Shown here one piece after another: positions 35,044-43,663 of a stretch of 64,000 nucleotides of DNA. The stretch's first letter is position 1, and each line of letters begins with the position of its first letter. The translations under genes were made by a program, and so were the position numbers. The stretch is taken from NCBI GenBank assembly GCA_964627195.1, contig CAZVJU010000002.1, positions 1 to 64,000 on the forward strand, in the 5' to 3' direction. Below the pieces are notes generated by a model. The model ran no database searches. It was given only the letters and a program-made list of their open reading frames with translations, and was not told the DNA's origin. The stretch comes from CAZVJU01 sp964627195. GTDB lineage: Bacteria; Patescibacteriota; Microgenomatia; UBA8517.

Positions 35044-35182
35044 ACTTCCTCTCTTCTTCTTCTACAGCTTTTCGAAGCTCCTTTGCAAGCTTGACAAACT
35101 TTTTTACATCAAAAGGTTTCAACTTCTTAGGCCTTAAAGAAGAGGCGCTTTCCCTTTGTATTTTTATTTTTTTTCTTGCCAT
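35018..35182 (-). CDS. Small basic protein, candidate antitoxin of the PIN toxin
   Basis: The 54-aa ORF starts MARKKIKIQRESASS and has a helical, Lys/Glu-rich middle VKKFVKLAKELRKAVEEEE. It overlaps the PIN gene start by 26 bases, so translation of the two is coupled. A short -10-like TATACT lies nine bases before its ATG. I infer an antitoxin from position, size and charge only. Confidence 0.55.
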   Translation of the reverse strand: MARKKIKIQRESASSLRPKKLKPFDVKKFVKLAKELRKAVEEEERKYGPVTPNS

Positions 35183-35230
35183 AGTAAATTTAGTATAACA
35201 TATTAACCCAAAGCTAATCCGGAAGGTGTT

Positions 35231-35647
35231 CTAGATTTTTATCTTCTTAGCAAAATAGGCTTCCACTAAGTTATGAGTATTAGGAGAAAGTTGATCCCTC
35301 ATTTTTAGCAACTCGTTCCAAGAAAAATATTTCAGGTCATCAAATTTATCTTTTTCCATAACTTTAGGCTCGCCTAATCTAACTCTTGCCAGAAACCAGG
35401 TATAGGTCATCACATAGTCATCTTCTACAAAATCTTTCCATCCCAGTCTTTTAACAATATCCACGTCCACCCCAAGTTCTTCTTCGATTTCCCGCTCCGC
35501 GGCTTTCCTGTGATTCTCGCCATTCTCTAGTTTTCCTCCTGGAGTTTCCCATTGTTTTCTAATTGGAGTATTCCTGTGAAGAAGTAAAATTTTCCCTTTG
35601 TCGTTCAGAATTACACACCCCGCAAGATGGAGCTTTTTATACTTCAT
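35231..35647 (-). CDS. NUDIX hydrolase
   Basis: The 138-aa protein has an intact box GGKLENGENHRKAAEREI followed by EEELGVDV, and KILLLHRNTPIRKQWETPGG before it, typical of MutT-like or ADP-ribose-type hydrolases. The substrate is unknown. TGTTAAAAT, an extended -10, ends six bases before the ATG, giving a well-supported start and a probable leaderless mRNA. It is within the accessory block behind groEL, next to a broken HAD gene. Confidence 0.88.
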   Translation of the reverse strand: MKYKKLHLAGCVILNDKGKILLLHRNTPIRKQWETPGGKLENGENHRKAAEREIEEELGVDVDIVKRLGWKDFVEDDYVMTYTWFLARVRLGEPKVMEKDKFDDLKYFSWNELLKMRDQLSPNTHNLVEAYFAKKIKI

Positions 35648-35685
35648 ACACAGATTTTAACAAAAAACATAAGGGTTCCTAAAAA

Positions 35686-36301
35686 TTATAAACATCCAAG
35701 TTTACGTAGCTTCACTTTTAGTTCTGAAGGCAAATCGATCAGAACATTAAATAAAATAGTTTTCATTCCCATCTTTTCTGCTGGTTCTAAATTCTTTATT
35801 TCATCATCAATAAAAACACACTCTTCGGCTTTACACCCTATTAATGAGATTGTTTTCCTATATATTTGTTGATCCGGTTTCTTCATACCCAGTCGATAAG
35901 ATAAAAACAAGTCGTCAAAGTAATCGTAAAGTCCAGTTTTACTGTTATGGTTGTTACTCATCTCAGTAGTATTAGAAAAAAGAAAGACTTTGTACTTAGT
36001 GTGTAAATCCTTAATAATCTCTAATACTTCTTTATTTGGTTTAGCTAATTCGGAATAATATTTCATCCAAAGGCCTTTGACTTCCTTAACCGTTTTATTA
36101 ATCCCCAAAGTTGAAGATAGTGAATTTATTAATTATTCTGTTGATAATCTTCCAGTAAAATAATCGTCTATATATTTTCCATATTCTTTTATGGTTATTT
36201 CAACAGGTTGCCTGTAAATCCGAGATAATACTTCCGGGATTACTTCTTTGGGGTGTTGATAAATCACTCCACCAAAATCAAAAAGTATTGATTTAATCAT
36301 A
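35686..36301 (-). pseudogene. HAD-superfamily hydrolase interrupted by an in-frame TAA
   Basis: The minus frame starts with ATG at 36301 (TATAAT five bases upstream) and reads MIKSILFDFGGVIYQHP, the HAD nucleophile motif, up to GRLSTE, then TAA, then LINSLSSTLGINKTV. After that come FLFSNTTEMS (motif II), MKKPDQQIYRK (motif III Lys) and CVFIDDEIKNLEPA (motif IV). All four motifs are in one frame, split once at the place where family members usually have Glu. It is probably a recent nonsense mutation. A restart at 36108 would lack the nucleophile. Confidence 0.75.
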
Positions 36302-36347
36302 GTTTATTATATCGCTAAAAAGAGATTGAGGGTCGTCCGAAGATTAG

Positions 36348-36398
36348 CTAGTAGTCCATTCCTCCGCCCATTCCACCACCCGGCATGGCCGGCTCTCT
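36348..36398 (-). pseudogene. Displaced groEL 3' end, copy 2
   Basis: Codons read REPAMPGGGMGGGMDY and TAG. The intact groEL ends EMPAMPGGGMGGGMDY and TAA. Thirty bases in the middle are identical; CCG/CCA, GCC/GCT and CCG/CCT differ silently. It lies 1.7 kb from the real groEL stop, and the genes between are the BrnT-BrnA pair and a broken serine hydrolase. Confidence 0.85.
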
Positions 36399-36417
36399 CT
36401 ATTTTTCATTTACAAAC

Positions 36418-36699
36418 TTAACGAATAGAACGAAATTCCTCTTTTACTTTCTCATCCAAATACATTTTAACCAAGGACTGATAAGGCACATCCTTTTTAT
36501 TGGCAATCATCTTTAAGGAATCCAAAAGGGATTCAGTAACTCTTAGTGTTATAGTCTTTGTAGACATCTTTAAGTTTGGAAAGCTTGGATTTACTATCGC
36601 TTTACTCCAATCTACATAGTCGGTACTATCGTGTGTTGCCCAAAAATCTGCTTCCTCGTCTTCGTTTTTGAATTTAGGTATTGGTTTAAGTTTTTTCAT
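36418..36699 (-). CDS. brnA: BrnA/CopG-type antitoxin
   Basis: The 93-aa protein contains HDSTDYVDWSKA, FPNLKMSTKTITLRV and KKDVPYQSLVKMYLDE, the ribbon-helix-helix region of CopG/BrnA antitoxins. It should bind and silence BrnT and repress the operon. The ATG at 36699 lies eight bases after AGGAGG; a GTG at 36708 opens the frame slightly earlier. It overlaps the toxin gene by 14 bases in toxin-first order, as is normal for brnTA. Confidence 0.88.
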   Translation of the reverse strand: MKKLKPIPKFKNEDEEADFWATHDSTDYVDWSKAIVNPSFPNLKMSTKTITLRVTESLLDSLKMIANKKDVPYQSLVKMYLDEKVKEEFRSIR

Positions 36700-37000
36700 A
36701 AATTTCACCTCCTGGTTGGCTAAATTGTTTTCTCTCTTTTTTACTTTGATCCCTAGCCGTTACAACTCGAATTGTCTTGCCTCTAAATGTAAATACTACA
36801 AAAAGCAGTCTTTCATTCCTCGTCCGACCTAGTACCTCAAATCTTTCCTCTATTTGAGAATGAGCATTATCTTCATTTACCAAAAACGGCTTATTAAAAA
36901 ATACCTGCTCGCATTCTTTATAGTTCACGCCATGTCTTCTAACATGCTCTAAATTACCCTTATCCCAATCAAAACCTTCTAGCTTCTTAAAATCAAACAT
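36686..37000 (-). CDS. brnT: BrnT-type ribonuclease toxin
   Basis: The 104-aa protein shows the BrnT motifs FDWDKGNLEHVRRHGV near residue 10, EERFEVLGRTRNERLLFVVF, and IRVVTARDQSKKERKQF at the end. BrnT has a RelE-like RNase fold and halts growth by cutting RNA; BrnA neutralises it. The pair is complete. It belongs to the accessory genes between groEL and its displaced copy 2, so it may help to keep that segment in the genome. Confidence 0.9.
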   Translation of the reverse strand: MFDFKKLEGFDWDKGNLEHVRRHGVNYKECEQVFFNKPFLVNEDNAHSQIEERFEVLGRTRNERLLFVVFTFRGKTIRVVTARDQSKKERKQFSQPGGEIYEKT

Positions 37001-37082
37001 GTCATTATGTATTTAATCATACAATACATAAATATCTCTTGTCAACTTATTAAGTCAAATAAATAATGTTATACTCGGAGAA

Positions 37083-38044
37083 ATGTCCGGCTTTAAAGAA
37101 TTAACAACAACTATTGCCGAAAAATATCAAAATATTCATTCCTGCCTAATAGGAAATTCCGACCAAATATTTTTTGAGAAATACTTTCCTGGTGAAGACG
37201 GAAGAAATGGCTTTATCAAAACTAACCGTAATTATCTCCATGATTTAAGATCTGCAACTAAAAGTGTAACTTCCATCCTTGTTGGTATAGCTTATGATAA
37301 AAAATTAATTTCTTTGGACGACCCTATTACAAAGTATTTATCAGGGTGGGTTCCTAACAATAGACACTCTTTGGAAAATATTAAGATTATAATCTTCTCA
37401 CTATGACTTCGGGGATTGACTGGAATCAAAGTGGATCAAGAAAGAGAAACGAAGTTGACTCGGAAGTTGAAATGGAGAAAAATAACAACCCAATTGAATA
37501 TATCTTATCTAAGAAGTTGACTTCTAAACCTGGAGAGATGTTTAATTACTGCTCGGGAAACACAGTTCTCCTCGGTAAAATTGTTGAAATCGCATCTGGA
37601 ATACATCTGGATAGGTTTATGCAGAGACATTTATTCGGTCCACTAGATATTAAGGAATATAAATGGTGGAATATTGCAAAGGAAGTTTACTGGACTCATG
37701 CAGGTTTACAAATGAAACCGGTGGACATGCTTAAAATTGGTCAGGTACTACTGAATAATGGAATATTTAAAGGTGAAAGAATTTTATCAAAGGAGTGGTT
37801 AGAAAAACTTAAAACACCTAGTAAAATTAATAAAGAATATGCTCTCCATTGGTGGTTAGCAAATCACAATATTGGTAATAGAAAAATAAATAGTTACTTT
37901 GCGGCCGGTAACGGTGGACAAAGAATCTTTGTTATACCTGGCTTAAATTTGACGGTCGTTTTTACAGCAGGTAACTACCACTCACCACTACAAACCCAAC
38001 CGAACGAAATATTAGAAAAAGAGATACTTCCGAAGTCGATTTAG
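37083..38044 (+). pseudogene. Beta-lactamase-fold serine hydrolase with a frameshift
   Basis: The first part (37083-37406) holds SATKSVTSILVG with the S-x-x-K nucleophile and SLDDPITKYLSGW. The second part (37403-38044) begins MTSGIDWNQSG and contains YCSGNTVLLGKIVE and AGNGGQRIFV. Joined by a one-base shift near 37394 they read LENIKI-YNLLTMTSG, exactly as expected for class C-like hydrolases. So one extra A has broken one gene. It may be true decay or a sequencing error. The end overlaps the groEL stop by four bases. Confidence 0.8.
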
Positions 38045-39690
38045 TAGTCCATTCCTCCGCCCATTCCACCACCTGGCATAGCAGGCATCTCTTTCTTTTC
38101 CTCAGGAAGATCGGTGATTAACGCTTCTGTAGTTAATACCATGGAGGCAACACTTGCCGCATTCTGGAGAGCGCTTCGTGTTACCTTAAGCGGATCAAGA
38201 ATGCCAAACTTTGTCATCGAGCCAAACTCGTTTGTAAGAGCGTTAAATCCATAATCCACATCTTTCTTTTTCTCAATTTCCTTTAAGATTATCCAGCCGT
38301 CGCCCTCTCCTGCATTTATTGCCAACCACCGCAGTGGTTCACCTAAGACATCGTAGACTATATCAATACCGACTTGCTCATCTTTATTTTCTCCTTTAAT
38401 TTTAGCATTCTCTCCTCTTAGAATTTCTCTTGCCCTCAAAAATGCCACTCCTCCGCCCGGCAAAATGCCTTCCTCAATTGCAGCTTTAGTTGCACCTACC
38501 GCATCTTTCACTCGCTCTTTTTTATCGTTTAATTCGATTTCAGTTGCTGCTCCGACATTTATTTGAGCAACCCCACCCGAAAGTTTAGCGAGGCGCTCTT
38601 CAAATTTTTCACGATCAAAGTCTGAGTCTGTTTCCGCAATCTGGCGTTTAATAAGAGCAATTCGCCCCTTTATTTTGGCCTTGTCCCCCTTACCTCCAAT
38701 AATTCTGGCGTTATCCTTGTCTGCCCAAATTTTGTCAGCCTGACCTAAATCAGTTATTTCGATTGATTCATAAGTTCGCCCTGTGTCTTCCGAAATTACA
38801 GTTCCCCCCGTTAAAATCGCAATATCTTCAAGTAGTTCTTTTCTTCTATCACCAAATCCAGGAGCTTTAATCGCAAGTACATTAAAAGTTCCTTTGAGCT
38901 TATTAACTACGAGTGTTGCCAGAGCTTCTCCTTCCACTTCATCGGCAATGATAACCAAATTCTTAGAGACTTTGACAAATTTTTCAAGAAATGGAAGCAT
39001 TTCCTGAATTGAAGTTACTTTCTTGTCTGTTAAAAGAATATAAGCATTTTCAATTTCTGCTTCCATTCTCTCAGGATTTGTTACGAAATAAGCAGAAACA
39101 TATCCCCTATCAAATTCCATTCCTTCCTTATATTCAATATCTATAGTTAAACCTTTGCCTTCTTCAACTGTTACAACCCCATCCCGTCCTACTTTGTCCA
39201 AAGCTTCAGCAATTTTTGCACCAATTGCCTCATCTCCGGCTGATATTGTAGCCACCTGTTCGATTTCTTCTTTATTTTTAATTGGCTTGGAGATTTTCTT
39301 AAGTTCAGTTACTACCGCCTCAACTGCCTTGTCAATTCCCTTCTTAACAACCATCGGATTAGCGCCGGCTGTAACATTTCTCATCCCCTGCGCAGTCATC
39401 TTTTGCGCAAGAAGGGTTGCGGTTGTGGTACCATCACCTGCAACATCGTTTGTTTTGTCGGCAGCTTCCTTTACCAACTGGGCCCCCATATTTTCAAATG
39501 GATCTTTCAGTTCGATGTCTTTGGCAACCGTAACTCCGTCATGGACGATATTCGGAGCCCCCCATTTTTTATCGAGTGCAACGTTTCGACCTTTAGGGCC
39601 AAGCGTAGTTACAACTGCTTTTGCAACAACATCAATCCCTTTCATAAGAGATTGTCGCGCTTCGTCCGAAAATTTTAATTGTTTAGCCAT
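38041..39690 (-). CDS. groEL: Chaperonin GroEL
   Basis: A 549-aa chaperonin subunit with all hallmarks: LGPKGRNVALDKKWGAP, VHDGVTVAKDI, the nucleotide motif AGDGTTTATLLA, and the Gly-Met tail MPGGGMGGGMDY. With GroES it encapsulates and folds proteins using ATP. It follows groES by 55 bp, in which a four-unit heptamer repeat lies. Two further diverged copies of its last codons are found 1.7 and 3.6 kb downstream, with accessory genes between them. Confidence 0.98.
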   Translation of the reverse strand: MAKQLKFSDEARQSLMKGIDVVAKAVVTTLGPKGRNVALDKKWGAPNIVHDGVTVAKDIELKDPFENMGAQLVKEAADKTNDVAGDGTTTATLLAQKMTAQGMRNVTAGANPMVVKKGIDKAVEAVVTELKKISKPIKNKEEIEQVATISAGDEAIGAKIAEALDKVGRDGVVTVEEGKGLTIDIEYKEGMEFDRGYVSAYFVTNPERMEAEIENAYILLTDKKVTSIQEMLPFLEKFVKVSKNLVIIADEVEGEALATLVVNKLKGTFNVLAIKAPGFGDRRKELLEDIAILTGGTVISEDTGRTYESIEITDLGQADKIWADKDNARIIGGKGDKAKIKGRIALIKRQIAETDSDFDREKFEERLAKLSGGVAQINVGAATEIELNDKKERVKDAVGATKAAIEEGILPGGGVAFLRAREILRGENAKIKGENKDEQVGIDIVYDVLGEPLRWLAINAGEGDGWIILKEIEKKKDVDYGFNALTNEFGSMTKFGILDPLKVTRSALQNAASVASMVLTTEALITDLPEEKKEMPAMPGGGMGGGMDY

Positions 39691-39695
39691 TTTTT

Positions 39696-39723
39696 AAGGT
39701 AAAAGGTAAAGGGTGAAAGGTAA
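39696..39723. repeat. Four tandem 7-bp units between groES and groEL
   Basis: AAGGTAA, AAGGTAA, AGGGTGA and AAGGTAA follow each other directly. They lie six bases before the groEL start and cover its ribosome-binding region (as TTACCTT on the coding strand, no clear Shine-Dalgarno). Confidence 0.65.
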
Positions 39724-39745
39724 ATTAAATTAAGTCTTTTAATTT

Positions 39746-40099
39746 TTACTCCACGATTGCGAGTATATCATCAAACTTTGCGAATAGATATTCTTTGCCT
39801 TGCAGTTTTACTTCATTTCCACCCCATTTTTTATAAATTACAACATCTCCTACTTTGGCCGGCGATTTTCTCTTAGTGCCGGAGTCTGTAATTTCATCTT
39901 CCCCCATAGCTAAAATTTTGCCTTGTTGTGGTTTTTCTGAAACACTATCGGGTAGGTATATGCCAGAAGCTGTCTTTTCCTCAGCCTCCAAAGGTTCTAT
40001 AACAACATAGCCTGGAGCGGGTTTAAGCCCACCTGCCCGCTTCGCAGCGAGGCGAGCCGGCGAGGCAGAGTTCAATTTAGAAGTTTTCGTTTTCGCCAT
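39746..40099 (-). CDS. groES: Co-chaperonin GroES with N-terminal extension
   Basis: The 117-aa protein is about 20 residues longer than usual. The standard domain starts at LKPAPGYVVIEPLEAEEKT and includes the mobile loop TASGIYLPDS and YKKWGGNEVKLQGKEYL. The added N-terminus MAKTKTSKLNSASPARLAAK contains residues coded by a 36-bp GC-rich palindrome (40033-40068). GroES caps GroEL during folding. A 22-bp perfect palindrome 18 bp upstream may be an operator. Confidence 0.95.
   Translation of the reverse strand: MAKTKTSKLNSASPARLAAKRAGGLKPAPGYVVIEPLEAEEKTASGIYLPDSVSEKPQQGKILAMGEDEITDSGTKRKSPAKVGDVVIYKKWGGNEVKLQGKEYLFAKFDDILAIVE
40033..40068. repeat. In-frame GC-rich palindromic element in groES
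   Basis: CTGCC and GGCAG bound 36 bp (12 codons) with inner CGCT/AGCG pairs. It codes SPARLAAKRAG in the non-conserved N-terminal extension. The first bases CCTGCCCGC also start the palindrome within the tsaE part at 45449-45478. Confidence 0.55.
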
Positions 40100-40116
40100 A
40101 TTATCTTAACAAAAGA

Positions 40117-40138
40117 ACTGTTAGCAGAAACTAACAGT
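40117..40138. promoter_or_regulatory. Palindrome upstream of groES, candidate operator
   Basis: ACTGTTAG and CTAACAGT are perfect inverted repeats with a 6-nt spacer, 18 bp before the groES ATG. It is not the CIRCE sequence (TTAGCACTC/GAGTGCTAA), though TTAG/CTAA are shared. A repressor site for the heat-shock operon is a plausible reading. Confidence 0.4.
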
Positions 40139-40195
40139 GACTGCTATTGTAATAAAGAAGTTATGCATTTGTCAAGACCTGTAGTTATTTTCCAT

Positions 40196-41851
40196 CTACC
40201 TAAGAGGAATTGAGTATTTTAATAGAATTTCTTGTACGGCTTGGGAAAGAGTCTTAAGTTGAGCTATACCCCCTCCCCAGGTTTTTAAAGTTTCTTCGTA
40301 AGCTGATTTAAGCTGTGAATTAATACCCGTGGGGCCATCAAAAGTGTTATCAGCCAAGTACCAGCTCTTTGCATCTAAAGCCAGAGCCACGACCGACCCC
40401 ACCACTAAATCGTCTCTAAATTGAATGTTCATTTCAGGCCGAGGAAAGGCTCTGGGATATCCTTCAGTTTCCCTAAGACTATCATTCAACTTTTCCAAAG
40501 AATCCCTCTCAGTTAAATATTTCAAAAATTCCCAAGCAGTTTCCTTGTTTTGACTTCTTTCCCAAACACCCTGTGCCCAATAGGTAGCATAAGAATAATC
40601 CGGATCTGTGGGTTTATCTTTGGGAAGTTGGGGAAGCTTTACGGTACGAAATTTGAGGTTTGAGTTCTCCGCGGCTATATCTCTTGCCCGACTTGTCGGA
40701 CCAAAATACATTGCTACATTCCCCCGCGAAAATGCTATTGTTGAAGCAGGAAGTGTATTATTCCAAACTCCCATCCTCTTAAACTGATTGTAAAAAGATA
40801 AAACCTGAGATTCCGATTCTGTTGACAAACGTGCGGGATTAGCTCTGTTTTGAAACATCATAAGGCCTATAATCTCCGGCCAGTGATCTATGTTTACAGT
40901 ATCACCCAAAGCTACTCCGGACTGAATTATTTTCCCACCCTGACGAATCGTTAAACTCCCCTTTTTACTTCCATCTACCAGGTCTTTCAATTCATTCCAT
41001 GTTTCCGGAGGTTTTTGAATAGCTGTTGCGAAAATATCTTCATTTATAAAAAGGGTTAGGGCGTCGTATTCCAAGGGTATAGCGACAATACCTTGTTGAA
41101 GACTAAGATTGGAAACAATAACGGGATAAAACGACTGGGTATATTCTTCCTGACTCATGACAGATGCCGGTAAGGAAGCTAAGTCGTTTTTAAACATATA
41201 TGGCCAGGTGCTATGAATTTCAAAAATATCAGGTCCGCGGCCCGCAGCCAAAGCATTAGTGAGCCGTTCCCGATAATCCTTAGTGGACTGTTTTTGATAA
41301 ACCACTTTTACATTAGGGTGTTGCCTTTCAAACTCTTCTATCAAGGGTTTATATACACTCTCATCATGTTGAATACCCCACCAGAGAATTTCACCTTTTT
41401 TTCCTAACAGGATAGGTCCGGAGGAGCGTAACCTAAAAGCTACGAATAGAAGAAGTCCCAATAAAGCTACAATTATCAAAATAATAAGAGGTTTTATTCT
41501 TTTTTTGTGAGGAATAAAAGGCATAGTACCTGGGGGTAGATTTGAAGAGTCGGTTTTAATAGATTGACTAGGTTCTGGACTCATTGCCGCCATCGGCGAG
41601 TTGGACTGAGAGATGTTTACTTGTAAGCCAACATCTCCTTGCTGAGAATCCGCCACTCCGCTTGAATCGCTCAGGGGTTCTTTTACCTCCTCTACCTGAT
41701 AGTGCTTCCTTGGGTTAACTTCAGCCGGAGAATTATCTCGTACCTTTTCCGAAATGTTAGGGACTCCGACTTTGGCATCAGTAGGATGAGGAGGAGGTTC
41801 TGTGTGTGGAATAACAGGGTTTTTATCTTGCATAACAGCGGTATTATTCAT
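40196..41851 (-). CDS. Membrane-anchored extracellular solute-binding protein (family 1)
   Basis: The protein of about 551 aa has a Pro-rich cytoplasmic N-terminus of some 125 residues, one membrane helix (IKPLIILIIVALLGLLLFV), and then a complete sugar-type binding protein: GEILWWGIQHDESVYKPL, EEFERQHPNVKVVYQ, AAGRGPDIFEIHSTW and ETAWEFLKYLTE. Usual binding proteins are lipoproteins or secreted; here it is a type II membrane protein. No ABC permease genes are next to it. ATG at 41851 is chosen; a TTG at 41893 would overlap the divergent VanW start. Confidence 0.82.
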   Translation of the reverse strand: MNNTAVMQDKNPVIPHTEPPPHPTDAKVGVPNISEKVRDNSPAEVNPRKHYQVEEVKEPLSDSSGVADSQQGDVGLQVNISQSNSPMAAMSPEPSQSIKTDSSNLPPGTMPFIPHKKRIKPLIILIIVALLGLLLFVAFRLRSSGPILLGKKGEILWWGIQHDESVYKPLIEEFERQHPNVKVVYQKQSTKDYRERLTNALAAGRGPDIFEIHSTWPYMFKNDLASLPASVMSQEEYTQSFYPVIVSNLSLQQGIVAIPLEYDALTLFINEDIFATAIQKPPETWNELKDLVDGSKKGSLTIRQGGKIIQSGVALGDTVNIDHWPEIIGLMMFQNRANPARLSTESESQVLSFYNQFKRMGVWNNTLPASTIAFSRGNVAMYFGPTSRARDIAAENSNLKFRTVKLPQLPKDKPTDPDYSYATYWAQGVWERSQNKETAWEFLKYLTERDSLEKLNDSLRETEGYPRAFPRPEMNIQFRDDLVVGSVVALALDAKSWYLADNTFDGPTGINSQLKSAYEETLKTWGGGIAQLKTLSQAVQEILLKYSIPLR

Positions 41852-41872
41852 GATATCATACAAGCTAGTTAT

Positions 41873-43663
41873 ATGCTTAAACTTTTTAGACAAAATGTGA
41901 TTAAGTTAGTAATAAAGCCGTTGGTAAAGTACAAGTGGATTTTAATCATTTTTATTACACCTGTTTTCCTATGTTTACTTACCATTTTAGGGTTTAGCTC
42001 CTATTATAGAAATAGAATTTTCCCTGGAATTAAAGTAGCTGGAATTGACGTTTCCGGAATGACACAAGACGGGGTGGAAAAAAAACTTGCAAAAGAGGTT
42101 ATTGCCCCGGAAAAAATAGTTCTTCTTGCCAAAAACCAATCCTTTGATCTTTTGCTGAGAGAAATAGGTTTTGGATATGATTATAGCAAGACAGCCGCGT
42201 TTGCCTTCTCTTTTTATAGATCCGATAATTTTCCGGAGAATATATTTCTTGGTCTCTCATCTGTCGGCAAAACACAGAAAATTAATCTAGATATATCTTT
42301 TGACGACCAAAAACTGACTGAGTATCTGCAAGTAGTTTCAGCTGGGACAGCCGTAGAACCTAAGTATCCGAGAATTAGCTATATAGAAGGAAATATAGTT
42401 ATTGATAAAGGAACGCGGGGAGAAAATGTTGATACTTTCGCCTTCAGAAAAAAACTTGACCAAAATCTTTCTTTCCGGGATTTTACACCAATTGCCATTC
42501 CTTTCAAAAGTATCGACCCAACCATCACCGAAGAGGAAGCAAATAATCTCAAGGTAAGAGCAGAAAAAATTCTAGGAAAAACTTTATCACTGTCCTACGA
42601 CTACACCACCATCACTCTAAAAGAAGACAAGCTTTTAAATTTACTAAGCCCTAATAATTCTTACGACGAAAAAAGTATTCTTGAATTCATAGACAAAGAG
42701 GTTGCACCAAAAGTGAATCACGAACCTCAAGACGCAGTATTTAAATTTGAAAGTGGCAAAGCTGTCGAATTTTTACCGGCGAAGGACGGCGTGACGGTTG
42801 ATGATTTTCTTTTGAAAAATCAGCTTAGTCAAAAAATTGCACTTCTTGAAACTGGCGAACAAAAGTCGGTTAATTTGGAGGTGCCTGTTAAGAAAGCTCC
42901 TCCAAATATAACAACTGACCAGGTAAACGATTTGGGCATTAAAGAACTTCTTGGAAAGGGAATTTCCAAATTTAAAGGCTCTATTCCAGGAAGAATCCAC
43001 AACATCGGACTTGCTTCGTCAAAATTCAAAGGCGTACTTATTGCTCCCGGCAAAACACTCTCATTTAACGACATTGTCGGCGACGTCTCGACGCTAACAG
43101 GCTATAAACAGGCTTACATCATTAAAGATGGAAGGACGGTCCTCGGTGATGGCGGCGGCGTCTGCCAGGTTTCAACAACTCTTTTCAGAGCTGCGCTAAA
43201 CTCAGGACTTCCAATTGAAGAGAGACGAGCACATTCTTACCGGGTAGGTTACTATGAACAGGGATCTCCTCCCGGAATAGATGCTACTGTTTTTGCTCCA
43301 ACAACGGATTTGAAAATTAAAAATGACACGTCGGGTCATATTTTAATTCAAACCATTTTCAACCCAACCGAAGTAACGTTAATTTTTGAAATTTACGGGA
43401 CAAGTGACGGGAGAGTTGCAACACTTACAAAGCCCGTTGTCACAAGTGTTACCGCCCCACCGGAAGATTTATACGTCGATGATCCAACTCTTCCAATGGG
43501 CCAAATAAAACAAATTGACCACAAGGCTTGGGGTGCAAAAGTTGTGTTTAATTACGAAGTAGTAAGAGACGGCACCACACTTTATCAAAAAAGTTTCGTG
43601 TCGAATTACCGCCCCTGGCAATCGGTTTTCTTACGCGGCACCGGATCTGCACCTATAAACTAA
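41873..43663 (+). CDS. VanW-family protein with peptidoglycan-binding-like domains
   Basis: The 596-aa protein has an N-terminal membrane helix (ILIIFITPVFLCLLTILGF) and two YoaR-like domains (first near KVAGIDVSGMTQDGVEKKL). The VanW domain has LAPGKTLSFNDIVG-like sequence (IAPGKTLSFNDIVGDV), DGGGVCQVSTTLFRAAL and ERRAHSYRVGYYEQG. It is extracytoplasmic; its role in vancomycin-resistance clusters and CPR envelopes is not clear. The start at 41873 lies 22 bp from the divergent solute-binding gene. Its stop overlaps the stop of the next gene by four bases. Confidence 0.88.
   Translation: MLKLFRQNVIKLVIKPLVKYKWILIIFITPVFLCLLTILGFSSYYRNRIFPGIKVAGIDVSGMTQDGVEKKLAKEVIAPEKIVLLAKNQSFDLLLREIGFGYDYSKTAAFAFSFYRSDNFPENIFLGLSSVGKTQKINLDISFDDQKLTEYLQVVSAGTAVEPKYPRISYIEGNIVIDKGTRGENVDTFAFRKKLDQNLSFRDFTPIAIPFKSIDPTITEEEANNLKVRAEKILGKTLSLSYDYTTITLKEDKLLNLLSPNNSYDEKSILEFIDKEVAPKVNHEPQDAVFKFESGKAVEFLPAKDGVTVDDFLLKNQLSQKIALLETGEQKSVNLEVPVKKAPPNITTDQVNDLGIKELLGKGISKFKGSIPGRIHNIGLASSKFKGVLIAPGKTLSFNDIVGDVSTLTGYKQAYIIKDGRTVLGDGGGVCQVSTTLFRAALNSGLPIEERRAHSYRVGYYEQGSPPGIDATVFAPTTDLKIKNDTSGHILIQTIFNPTEVTLIFEIYGTSDGRVATLTKPVVTSVTAPPEDLYVDDPTLPMGQIKQIDHKAWGAKVVFNYEVVRDGTTLYQKSFVSNYRPWQSVFLRGTGSAPIN

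Noticed and set aside
33254..36140. Recoding of TAA as a sense codon
   Set aside because: Many intact genes in the window end with TAA followed directly by other genes, so the two in-frame TAA codons are better read as mutations or errors.
39155..39697. 180-aa plus-strand ORF opposite groEL
   Set aside because: It is a Ser/Ala/Thr-rich mirror of groEL codons.
40117..40138. CIRCE element upstream of groES
   Set aside because: The inverted repeat arms do not match TTAGCACTC/GAGTGCTAA and the spacer is 6 nt, not 9.
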